Assembly (NCBI GenBank): GCA_020348445.1
Contig: CP070751.1
Span: 2,047,948-2,111,947 of the forward strand
DNA length: 64,000 nucleotides
From: Thermoplasmata archaeon
Lineage (GTDB): Archaea > Thermoplasmatota > Thermoplasmata > GCA-020350865
Direction: 5' to 3'
Shown here: in pieces, positions 29,001 through 37,618 of the stretch
Layout of the letters: each line of letters starts with the position of its first letter
How positions within the stretch are numbered: position 1 is the first letter of the stretch
The notes under the pieces: generated by a model
The model's input: only the letters and a program-made list of their open reading frames with translations
Database searches by the model: none
What the model was told of the DNA's origin: nothing
Program-made: the position numbers and the translations under genes

Positions 29001-29677
29001 CACTCCTTGACGGTGTGTATCTTCCTGACGACTACGCAGCCTTGGAGTTCGACCACATGTACTATGTTTATGGTGGAGATATACTCTGGGTGGAAGTCAG
29101 TGCAGACAACGGTGGCACTTGGGACCAAGTGGAGTACTACGGATACTACGATGTAACTGAGACTCCAGGATATCCAGACTCAACAGTGCATGCATACGTT
29201 GATCTAGCCAATTATGTAGGTGAGACCGTCCTTATCAGATTCCATCTCGATGCTGACAGCTACGGACACCGTGATGGTTGGTACATCGACAACGTCGAGA
29301 TAAATACATATACAGAAGACCTCATAGGGACCGAAAGCGCAACCGATCCAAGACCACTAATGACAATCTCAGTGGTGGGAAAGATGAAGGGAAACGAGCT
29401 TGCATACTACCGCCATACGCAGAACGCCATAAGAGAGATCATGGTACTGTATCTAAATCTCGAAGCCGGCATGGCAGATGACGGTTCCCTTGATGCAGCC
29501 CTTGATGCATACACAAGCTGTGACACAGAGACCGCACAAAACATTGCTTCAGCTGCCAACGAAAATGGAAATAGCTATGGCTACTGGGTTCACGAAGGAG
29601 GCTATGCCTACTTCTTCAACCCAGGTAAAAACGGCAATGGTATGGCTGGTCTGACAGGTAAGGAAGCCGTGGACTGA
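26096..29677 (+). CDS. Putative major secreted surface protein, unrecognised family
   Basis: 1193 residues. The signal peptide (about 3-30, ending FSPVAA) is followed by two large beta-sandwiches with a nidogen/NIDO-like pattern (about 75-290, LPFDFNFWGVYYPAGSTIWV; about 760-920, LPYDFTFYGQTFSQLTIAAF). One such domain is also inserted in the 37619-44257 protein. A PKD-like region lies near 330-460, with jelly-roll or MAM-like domains near 590-720 and 930-1080 (VSADNGGTWDQV, GWYIDNVEI). The last 110 residues (helical, then Gly/Asn-rich) match nothing I know. No C-terminal TM helix or GW-type module. It is acidic and Tyr-rich, with visibly more C-ending codons than its neighbours. The very strong SD, long leader and poly-T terminator also suggest high expression. 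An S-layer or matrix role is plausible but unproven. Confidence 0.82.
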   Translation: MAKFRKLTTSLTALMMTISTMVMMFSPVAAIPIVSISGPIDVDEGVSDVFTGTISGYGTGTPAGYDIDDTLIEPFIDATGGTTLITSAGSSGAVATLALPFDFNFWGVYYPAGSTIWVTSNAVMDFGCGDHFNYYNYNIPSTSSSSPNNAAYVYQDSMRIRSSSSSFVCYEVGIATGGETNDPNKIGHTYLAIEWHNMYYSSTSSNPGTLEIVLWDDDDIDMRYYDVRFYYTSHSYGRSTTVGLENADGTEAAKYCYNPSSPGPISNGMNIRYTWHEAGGTGYEWKVDGTLVDAGFVGSDPFSATLSYAFPDGPATGTIELIVTYDGAPIDFTTHTVTVHNVAPLVYGDNTYADNYAGADNAVYLGDWIYFHGHISDVAADTPPDWEPHQWVEVTPGSEGVEWEITPYTGPYEPYWEYNWEIKFLRPGTYTVTVYVQDKDGGIGWGSDEDAPRTVVVIEHIRYQWTGAGHGLKVLDAAVKPADVQAGGMTLAYLKVMHDHPDPDVQVPLIKEDLQTLIPEDWELLRVYGPEWINGGSTEILTAAISIPPGTPVGDYSFFVEPIPYSIPNHWHEIGGGVWWCGDDITDEYGQYYADPLTYKDVYVDAQYLRLTHSIVSDSASGGCVLIDDGSGWALLTPLDGYIDTVFALGRALDLPYTVDGPGFTYTYSGVDYFDISDYAGQQVDIILMFASWSSSGYRGWDIFDISLVDHDGTNVFFDDFTNADNWDTDDRYGVLDYDMDDSGDCVDYWIDIVDPANDLGMDEDYPYYRYVLPYDFTFYGQTFSQLTIAAFGYLVMDYPPYGTVTKSPQEFPTSTSYLKYVIAPLHADLSPGTGSYERGLIYGKQIGSQLVVTWDDVMIGYSSSTSVTFQVILDNSDNSIRFNYLDMNVGTSLSRCMVGLNADDGVRHESYYYRYYSTETGTLPDTCTTILYTPGPMEKVGGWEITTEGLITDSPGEDYADSFDTYLTLLDGVYLPDDYAALEFDHMYYVYGGDILWVEVSADNGGTWDQVEYYGYYDVTETPGYPDSTVHAYVDLANYVGETVLIRFHLDADSYGHRDGWYIDNVEINTYTEDLIGTESATDPRPLMTISVVGKMKGNELAYYRHTQNAIREIMVLYLNLEAGMADDGSLDAALDAYTSCDTETAQNIASAANENGNSYGYWVHEGGYAYFFNPGKNGNGMAGLTGKEAVD

Positions 29678-29718
29678 TGCTCTCTTTTAAAGACAAGACC
29701 CAAAAACAAACCCTCTTC

Positions 29719-29745
29719 CTTTTTTTTTATTTCTTTTAATTCCTT
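29719..29745 (+). terminator. Poly-T terminator after the 26096 gene
   Basis: About 40 bases after the stop codon lie nine Ts in a row (29720-29728), then ATTTCTTTTAATTCCTTT. Archaeal RNA polymerase stops at such T-runs without a hairpin. Confidence 0.5.
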
Positions 29746-29814
29746 TAAAAAGATTTATGTAGGCCTATTTTTATATTTAGCTTTACCAAACCAGTTGATG
29801 AAAATGGGAGGAGC

Positions 29815-32800
29815 ATGACGCAAGAAAAGTATATCAATAGAAGAAGGATTTACAGTACGGCAATATCCTTTACTTTGTTTGCTTCGGTAATAACCACCCT
29901 TTTTGTAGGTGCAACCATTTTTCTTGGCAAAGAAGCAACTGCTACACCTCACAGTGGCTCCACAACTGGCGACGAAGAATGGCTTGCTGTGGATAATCCT
30001 CATGTCGTAACAGCCAATTTCACCGTCGAAATTAACCATAATCTAACCCTTGAGCCTGGGGTAAGGGTCGAATTCGTGGAAAATACCCATCTTCGGATAA
30101 AGGGCAGGTTGATTGCAAGTGGTGACCAAAACATCATAACCTTTACATCCATTTACGGAGCACCCAAGCCTGAGCAGTACTGGGAGGCTATCTTAATAGA
30201 TCACACCAGTCGTCAAAACATTATTGATCACACAGAGATAGAATATGCGAATTATGGCGTATATTCAAGCTGTACTAGTCTAAAAGTATCCAACAACACG
30301 ATTTCATCAACATGGTATGCAGGCATATACACATATAACTCGAATCCCGTGATATACAACAACACAGTAACTTTGAATGACGGTTGGGGAATTAAAATCG
30401 AAGAAAGTTCAATGCCTGTGATAAGCTATAATGAGGTCACTTTCAACGATTACGACGGAATTTATTCAGGTAGAAACTCAAGACCTACAATAACCAACAA
30501 TGCGGTAAACTCAAATTATAACAACGGAATCAAATGTATGGAGGGCTCAACTCCGATAATAAAAAACAACGAAATCTCATCGAACATGCACGATGGAATT
30601 TATGTTTACTCAGCATCACCACAAATTTTATATAACATCGTAACAGCAAACAATCACACCGGCATCAGAGTTTCCTCATCCTCTTCAGCCCCCCTCATTG
30701 AGAATAATACAATATCAAGCAACTTAAAAAATGGTATTGTTTGTTTGTATGGTGCAAATCCAAATATTAAAAGTAACATAATAAGTAACAACGACCAAGA
30801 TACCAAAGATCTGTACCCGGCCATCTATATCGATGACTCAAATCCAGTCATATCCCAAAATAATATTTCTTCCAACAATGCCCACGGCATATACATTACA
30901 AACGCTGCCTCTCCTAATATAGAAAAAAACACCATTAAAAACAACTATTTAGGGATATACATAGAGGGCTCAGCGCCGCAGATTGTGGGGGATACAATAT
31001 CCCTCAACACACATGATGGAATATTTATGGATTCATCGAGCCCCACCTTAACTGGTGTGGCAATATCCTCCAATGGGGACGACGGTGTCCAAGTCGTTTC
31101 CTCGTCTCCTGTGATTGAGGATTGCCTTGTATCCTCAAACACCGACAATAATGTTCAGTCCTCGTCCTCGATTTTCACAATAGCAAACTCAAGTATCTCT
31201 CTTTCAAATGGGAATGATTTTGATTTGAGCGAAAACAGCCATATGCATGTTCTCAACACAACATTCGACAACACCAGTGTTTCCTTTAGTGATGCTGCAT
31301 CCATTCTTGAGGTACAGTGGTATCTTTCTGTTTTTGTGCTGGATTCAAAAGGCGATAAAATTTCAGGTGCGAACGTTGTTGTAAAAGATGCGTCAAGAAC
31401 AGAAATTTATAATGGAACCTGCATAGGGGGCAAGGTAAAATGGATCCAAACCACCCAGTACACACAGGATCAGGTGAGCAAAATAATACACACCCCCCAC
31501 AACATCAGTGCATCAAGAGATGCAAGCACCGCCTATAGTGACCAAGACCCAACAATGGATGCGAATAAAGAGGTTACGATATTCTTCCCGTTCGATCTAG
31601 GGATTTCCGTGCCCACAGGTCTGAACGTTAATTCCCTTGCTGAGGGCGGTGGGCTCAATATAACGTGGGATCCAAATCCTGAAGAGGATTTGACTGGATA
31701 TATATTGTATATCAGTTTGGATAAAGTCAGCTACGATGTTGAAGCGGTTTTAACAGCCAAAAATAACTATTACATCGATTTCGATCTCATTGATGGGCAG
31801 GAATATTACTACAGGATTTCCGCTGCAAACAGCACTAATGAAAGCGGTCTTTCTGAACCTGTAAAAGGTATACCAGGTGATATATTACCTCCGATGCCAC
31901 CCACTAATCTAACAGCAGTCAGAGGGTACAGCGAGGACTCACTGGTTCTCATATGGCATGCTGTTGGAGATGAGGATGTGATGGGATACAATGTATACAG
32001 GGCAGAAACACCTGATGGCGAATTTGAACTAATTGCAAAATTAGGCCTCCAAAACGAATACACTGATTATGGCCTTGAGACCTACACCACATATTACTAC
32101 AAGGTCACAGCATTTGACGAGGTACCTAATGAATCTGAATACTCAAAAATGGCAAGCAACACGACCTGGGATACAGAGCCTCCAATCACGCCTGAGGATT
32201 TGAAAATCGAGGTCATACCCACGGGAAACACTCTGAACCTGTCATGGATTTCAAATGCCGAAGATGACTTCAATCATTATACAGTATATATCGGTACAAA
32301 CAATTTAACCTTCAATGTAGAGGCAACAGTGCCGCCTTCACCTCATCCATATTATCTTGACACCAACCTTACCAATGGAAAAATGTACTATTATAAACTA
32401 TCAGCATCAGATTATAGACCAAACGAGTCTCCGCTCTCTGAATCTATTGCTGGGATGCCAATGGATACAATAATACCAAGTCCGCCAACAGGTTTGATCG
32501 TGTCGTATAATCCAAATCCAGATGCCCTGAATCTAAGCTGGAATCCAAATAGCGAGGAGGATGTTGTGGGGTATAATATTTATCGCTCCGAATCAAGTGG
32601 TGGACCCTATACCCTTGTAACGACAGTGGGTTTGGTTGCCAAGTTTCAGGATATAGGTTTGGCAAGCGATATTGTCTATTACTATGTTATTACGGCTTTT
32701 GATGAGGTTCCTAATTACTCAACATTCAGCAACGAGGCAAATGGAACAACCACAGATACGGTACCTCCGGCTGCACCTAAAAACGTGATTGTTACACCAA

Positions 32801-35800
32801 TGCCTGAAGGCAATGCCCTGAACATTTCTTGGGATCAAAACACGGAATTGGATTTGGATCATTATAATTTATTCAGGAGCACGAACAACGTTTCATTCCA
32901 ATTAAGAGCCATGATACCAGCAGGAAAAGATTACTTCCTCGACACAGAACTTGCAGATGGTGTTACCTATTACTATGCTCTTTCTGCCTTTGACGAAGTA
33001 CCAAATGAATCGCTATTATCGAAGATCGCAAATGGTACGCCAGCAGACATTATGGCACCAGCAGAGCCAACAGGGCTTGTCGTCACTTTGGGACCAACAC
33101 AAGATTCATTGAACTTGACCTGGGATCTGAACAGCGAGTCCGATATGGCGGGTTACTTTATTTATCGAAGTGAGATGCCAGGTGGACCATACTCATATAT
33201 AGATTCCGTAGGATTGATTACACACTATCAAGATACTGGGTTGAGTAGTGAGACTACATTTTACTATGTTATTCAAGCGTTCGATGAGGTGCCGAACTTC
33301 TCCTCTTTTAGCCCAGAGGCCTTTAGAACCACGGCAGATTATACGGCGCCTTCAACCCCAGCGAACTTAACAGTTACTCCTGTTCTCGCAGGCAATGCTT
33401 TGAATATATCATGGGATGCGAGTCCAGAGCCTGACGTGATGAACTACGTTCTTTACTCTAGCACTGACAATTTGACGTTCTTCGTGGAATCCACGGTCCT
33501 TGCGGGAACAGAATATTACATTGATTCCAACCTCATAGATGGAAAAACCTATTACTACATGATATATGCGAAAGACGAGGTACCCAATTACTCTAATTTA
33601 TCTGATGTGGCAAGCGGTATACCACAAGACACTTTGTCACCTGCAACGCCAACGGGTTTGAAGGTTGTTGATATTCAAAATGCCGAGGGGGCATTGAACA
33701 TAAGCTGGGATCCTGTGACAACAAACCTTGACGGCTCTGCATGCAGCGATCTTGTGAGTTATTCGCTTTATAGAAATGAGACAGGTACCTGGGTGTTCCT
33801 TTATAGTATCCCAGCAGGAAATGAATATTTCATAGACACCAACCTTGTTGATGGTATGCTTTATAACTATTCTATAAAGGCACTGGACGAGATGCCAAAC
33901 GAATCTCCTTTGTCTTCAGCTGGCAGTAACTTCTCTATAGATGACCTTTCTCCGGCCACACCAACGAAATTGGATGCCAGGGCCACATCAAATTCGGGAG
34001 AGTTGAATATCACATGGAACCCCGTTACAACAAATTTAGATGGTTCGTCATGCATCGATTTGGTCAATTATACTCTTTATAGGAACGGCACCACACCTGG
34101 GATTTGGATTTTCGTTGCCAACATCTCTGCGGGAACAGAATTTTATGTGGATACTGGGCTTATTGATTATGTCCAATACAACTACACGATTTGGGCTTCT
34201 GATGAAATACCAAATTATTCTCCGCTGTCTCTTTCCGATTCGGGTATACCATTTGATAATGTATCACCTGCACAACCAAAAAATCTAACTGCAAAGGATG
34301 AGATCAATTCCGAGGGGGCATTGAACCTTTCATGGGATGAAAACAGCGATATGGACCTGAGCCATTATTTAATCTATAGTAACAGGTCCGGTAATTGGGA
34401 GATTTTGGCATTGGTACCAAAGGGTACACAATATTACATTGATCGTGGTCTTATTGATGGTGTCATCTATTACTATAATATCTCAGCTGTGGATTACTCA
34501 GGAAATGAGGGGAATCAATCTTTTTCCGCAAGCAACTATTCTGTAGATGATTTATCACCATCTACGCCTGCTGGCTTGGTTGTGGAAGATTTTATCAATT
34601 CAGAACGTATGTTGAATATATCATGGAACGCTGTTAATACAAATGCCGATGGCTCGCCTTGTATTGATCTTGTAAATTACACTTTGTATACAAACAAATC
34701 GGGTGTTTGGCAACTTTTGGCTATAATTCCTGTCGGCAAAGAATATTATATAGACAGTTTAGGCCTGTTCGATGGCCCTACCTACTATTATAGAATCTCA
34801 GCATCCGACGAAGTGCCCAATACATCCCCAAATTCCACAGATGCATACGGCCAATCCATTGATGACTTACCTCCCTCAGCGCCCACAGGTTTGACGGTCA
34901 TTACATCTCCACAAGGCAATACGTTGAATATAAACTGGACTCCGAATCCAGAGTTTGACGTCATATCTTATACCCTATTGGTCAGCACAAATAACGTAAC
35001 CTTCGATGTCGAGGCTGTAATTCCTGCGGGGGCAAATAACTACACAGATACCTCCCTTATCGACGGTAAAGTTTACTATTATATGATCAAGGCGACAGAC
35101 GAGGTCCCTAATTATTCGTTGCCCTCAGGTGTAGTAAGTGGTGTACCATCAGATTCCACAGCACCATCGGCACCCACAGGGTTGACAGCAACTTACGGAC
35201 CGACGTCTGATTCATTGAGTTTAATGTGGAATCAAAACAGTGAAACTGATCTGGCAGGTTATATCATTTATCGTTCTGCAACAGAAGGTGGACCATACAC
35301 TTTGTTGTATATCCTTGGCCAGGTTATGGAATATGTGGATATGGGGTTGGACAGCGGAGTTACTTATTACTACGTGATAACCGCTTTTGATGAAGTGCCT
35401 AACAATTCCCCATACTCAAGTGAGGCAAATTTCACAACTAAATACACCATCCCACCCTCCGCTCCAACTGGATTGACAGTATCAGTTATTCAATCTGGGA
35501 ACGCCCTTAATATCTCATGGCAGGCCAATTTAGAACCTAATCTAGCCTTCTACTCTATCTATCACAGTCTTGACAATTTGAGCTTCACTTGGCTCGCTGA
35601 TATTGCCGCTGGAACTGAATATTTTGTCGACACTGGTTTAAAAAACAATGTGACCTACTTTTATTTGCTAACCGCGACAGATGCGGTGCCCAACGAATCG
35701 CCTGTATCAATTGTTGTGAACGGTACACCCGCCGACCTTGAAGTTCCATTTCCACCGACATATCTTATTGTTAGTCCTGGTTCTACTCCTTATGAATTGG

Positions 35801-37584
35801 TACTATACTGGAACGCCTCTATGAGTTTGGATGTTAGGGGATATAATGTTTACAGATCCACGACAGAAGGAGGGCCATATGAATTTATCAACAGTACATT
35901 TTTGGTAACCTATTATGTTGATAGGGGCTTGCTAGATAAAACAACCTACTATTATGTTATCACGGCCTTTGACGAGACCCCCAATGAATCATCATTTTCA
36001 ATCGAGGCAAGTGGCTTTACACCAGATACAACTGCCCCATCCATACCCATGGGATTGAATGTCTTTATCGTGCCCAAGGGTAATGCACTGAACATCTCCT
36101 GGGATGCGGTCTCAGATGATGATGTTTTATCTTACAACGTGTACAGAAGTGTGGATAACATCACGTTTGTTTTTTTCGCATCCACCCCAGAAGGCATTGA
36201 ATATTATTTGGATACGAATTTAAGCGATGGCAAGACGTATTACTACATAGTGAAGGCTATAGATGAAGTACCCAATGAATCAGGAGTATCAGAAGTGGTC
36301 TTGGGTACACCCAAGGATACAGTTCCTCCATCGGCACCCTTAAATTTAACAGCCACAACAGGCCTAGTTTATGACTCAGTGAAACTGAGTTGGGATGCGA
36401 ACATAGAGAATGATCTGATGGGTTACACAGTGTACCATTCAACTGCACCCCAAGGTCCATACTTTTGGTTTGCCACACTCGGTCTTGAGACCGTATATTA
36501 TATTCATGACTTAGAAGATGTCATTACCTATTATTATGTGATCGATGCCTTTGATGAAGTGCCTAACAATTCCACAAAGTCGAATGAATGCTACTGGATA
36601 GCCCCTGATAGAACCCCACCCCTTGCTCCCACGGGGTTAACAGCTTTTGCGCAAGATGTTGGAAGTAACGTGTTACTTTCGTGGAATCCAAATACCGAGG
36701 ATGATTTGGATCACTACTCGGTATATAGGGGCCTGGACAACTTGACTTTTGTTTGGATAGCAAACGTGCCGGCTGGCAATATGACTTATACAGATGAGCA
36801 ACTTGTCAATGGCATAAAATATTTTTATACAATTGCCGCAGTTGATGAGGTTCCCAACCGATCGCCACTATCCAACATCGTGAGCGTTATCCCAAAAGAG
36901 ACCCTACCACCCTCGATACCTATGGGCCTAAAGGTGACTGCATTGGAGAGTAAAAACGCTCTGCTCATCAGTTGGAACCCAAATATCGAGCCTGATTTAC
37001 TCTATTATGTCCTTTACAGAAGCGAAGACAATGTGACATTCATATGGATAGCGAACATATCTGCGGGCACGATTAATTATACTGATACTGATATACAACC
37101 AGGGAAAATATATTACTATAAAATCAAAGCCGTGGATACGAGCTTTCAGGAATCAGGACTATCAGAGGCTGTGGAGGGAATAGTGAGCAAAGACGTGGTA
37201 GAAGATAAGGGCGAGAAGGATAAGACCTTATTACTGACTTTACTGGCTTTGATTGTAATCATTATAGTATTGATTCTTTTGTTACTTCTTTGGCTAAAAA
37301 GGAGTTGGGAAAAGGAATTTGGTGAAGATATGGAAGAAGAAAAGGAGCAAGAAGAACCAGAAAAGGGAGAAGAAAAGGCTGAAGAAGAACACAGAAAGGA
37401 AGATGAAGTGGACAAAGAGTCTAAAATGGAAGAACCCGTAGAAGAGGGAAAACGACCCAAAGAAAAAGAGGAAATCTCGGGGGAAGAATCAACCAAGACA
37501 TCAAATGATATAGAAAAAGAACCATCAGAGTTGGGTTTAGAAGAAACCGATGAGGATTTACTACCTCCACCTGAGGATTTGTAG
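29815..37584 (+). CDS. Giant surface protein: beta-helix plus 19 FN3 domains, TM anchor
   Basis: 2589 residues. A signal peptide or N-terminal anchor (about 12-45) precedes a right-handed beta-helix of PbH1 coils (about 60-480) and the shared cap domain (about 495-595; WYLSVFVLD, HTPHNISAS). Then come 19 FN3 domains (about 600-2460), each starting PxxPTGLxV-like with a TYYY core and a DEVPNxS end. Two types alternate: one with GNALNISW and a DNLTF loop, the other with GGPYTL and VITAFDEVPN. Four central copies are of a third kind, three of them with an NLDGSxCxDL-type insert. A TM helix (about 2471-2495) and a Glu/Lys-rich cytoplasmic tail of about 94 residues end the protein. Sequons are frequent at LNISW and PNxS. 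ATG 29815 has a GGGAGGAG ribosome site. Likely a long glycosylated fibre holding a carbohydrate-binding or adhesive tip far from the membrane. Confidence 0.9.
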   Translation: MTQEKYINRRRIYSTAISFTLFASVITTLFVGATIFLGKEATATPHSGSTTGDEEWLAVDNPHVVTANFTVEINHNLTLEPGVRVEFVENTHLRIKGRLIASGDQNIITFTSIYGAPKPEQYWEAILIDHTSRQNIIDHTEIEYANYGVYSSCTSLKVSNNTISSTWYAGIYTYNSNPVIYNNTVTLNDGWGIKIEESSMPVISYNEVTFNDYDGIYSGRNSRPTITNNAVNSNYNNGIKCMEGSTPIIKNNEISSNMHDGIYVYSASPQILYNIVTANNHTGIRVSSSSSAPLIENNTISSNLKNGIVCLYGANPNIKSNIISNNDQDTKDLYPAIYIDDSNPVISQNNISSNNAHGIYITNAASPNIEKNTIKNNYLGIYIEGSAPQIVGDTISLNTHDGIFMDSSSPTLTGVAISSNGDDGVQVVSSSPVIEDCLVSSNTDNNVQSSSSIFTIANSSISLSNGNDFDLSENSHMHVLNTTFDNTSVSFSDAASILEVQWYLSVFVLDSKGDKISGANVVVKDASRTEIYNGTCIGGKVKWIQTTQYTQDQVSKIIHTPHNISASRDASTAYSDQDPTMDANKEVTIFFPFDLGISVPTGLNVNSLAEGGGLNITWDPNPEEDLTGYILYISLDKVSYDVEAVLTAKNNYYIDFDLIDGQEYYYRISAANSTNESGLSEPVKGIPGDILPPMPPTNLTAVRGYSEDSLVLIWHAVGDEDVMGYNVYRAETPDGEFELIAKLGLQNEYTDYGLETYTTYYYKVTAFDEVPNESEYSKMASNTTWDTEPPITPEDLKIEVIPTGNTLNLSWISNAEDDFNHYTVYIGTNNLTFNVEATVPPSPHPYYLDTNLTNGKMYYYKLSASDYRPNESPLSESIAGMPMDTIIPSPPTGLIVSYNPNPDALNLSWNPNSEEDVVGYNIYRSESSGGPYTLVTTVGLVAKFQDIGLASDIVYYYVITAFDEVPNYSTFSNEANGTTTDTVPPAAPKNVIVTPMPEGNALNISWDQNTELDLDHYNLFRSTNNVSFQLRAMIPAGKDYFLDTELADGVTYYYALSAFDEVPNESLLSKIANGTPADIMAPAEPTGLVVTLGPTQDSLNLTWDLNSESDMAGYFIYRSEMPGGPYSYIDSVGLITHYQDTGLSSETTFYYVIQAFDEVPNFSSFSPEAFRTTADYTAPSTPANLTVTPVLAGNALNISWDASPEPDVMNYVLYSSTDNLTFFVESTVLAGTEYYIDSNLIDGKTYYYMIYAKDEVPNYSNLSDVASGIPQDTLSPATPTGLKVVDIQNAEGALNISWDPVTTNLDGSACSDLVSYSLYRNETGTWVFLYSIPAGNEYFIDTNLVDGMLYNYSIKALDEMPNESPLSSAGSNFSIDDLSPATPTKLDARATSNSGELNITWNPVTTNLDGSSCIDLVNYTLYRNGTTPGIWIFVANISAGTEFYVDTGLIDYVQYNYTIWASDEIPNYSPLSLSDSGIPFDNVSPAQPKNLTAKDEINSEGALNLSWDENSDMDLSHYLIYSNRSGNWEILALVPKGTQYYIDRGLIDGVIYYYNISAVDYSGNEGNQSFSASNYSVDDLSPSTPAGLVVEDFINSERMLNISWNAVNTNADGSPCIDLVNYTLYTNKSGVWQLLAIIPVGKEYYIDSLGLFDGPTYYYRISASDEVPNTSPNSTDAYGQSIDDLPPSAPTGLTVITSPQGNTLNINWTPNPEFDVISYTLLVSTNNVTFDVEAVIPAGANNYTDTSLIDGKVYYYMIKATDEVPNYSLPSGVVSGVPSDSTAPSAPTGLTATYGPTSDSLSLMWNQNSETDLAGYIIYRSATEGGPYTLLYILGQVMEYVDMGLDSGVTYYYVITAFDEVPNNSPYSSEANFTTKYTIPPSAPTGLTVSVIQSGNALNISWQANLEPNLAFYSIYHSLDNLSFTWLADIAAGTEYFVDTGLKNNVTYFYLLTATDAVPNESPVSIVVNGTPADLEVPFPPTYLIVSPGSTPYELVLYWNASMSLDVRGYNVYRSTTEGGPYEFINSTFLVTYYVDRGLLDKTTYYYVITAFDETPNESSFSIEASGFTPDTTAPSIPMGLNVFIVPKGNALNISWDAVSDDDVLSYNVYRSVDNITFVFFASTPEGIEYYLDTNLSDGKTYYYIVKAIDEVPNESGVSEVVLGTPKDTVPPSAPLNLTATTGLVYDSVKLSWDANIENDLMGYTVYHSTAPQGPYFWFATLGLETVYYIHDLEDVITYYYVIDAFDEVPNNSTKSNECYWIAPDRTPPLAPTGLTAFAQDVGSNVLLSWNPNTEDDLDHYSVYRGLDNLTFVWIANVPAGNMTYTDEQLVNGIKYFYTIAAVDEVPNRSPLSNIVSVIPKETLPPSIPMGLKVTALESKNALLISWNPNIEPDLLYYVLYRSEDNVTFIWIANISAGTINYTDTDIQPGKIYYYKIKAVDTSFQESGLSEAVEGIVSKDVVEDKGEKDKTLLLTLLALIVIIIVLILLLLLWLKRSWEKEFGEDMEEEKEQEEPEKGEEKAEEEHRKEDEVDKESKMEEPVEEGKRPKEKEEISGEESTKTSNDIEKEPSELGLEETDEDLLPPPEDL

Positions 37585-37589
37585 ACATA

Positions 37590-37611
37590 GATATTTAATA
37601 AAATAAATATC
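37590..37611. terminator. Perfect 8-base hairpin between convergent giants
   Basis: GATATTTA (37590-37597) and TAAATATC (37604-37611) are exact inverted repeats around a six-base loop. They lie between the stops of two convergent genes (37584 and 37619). A bidirectional terminator is likely, though the stem is all A/T apart from one end pair. Confidence 0.45.
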
Positions 37612-37618
37612 AACAATT

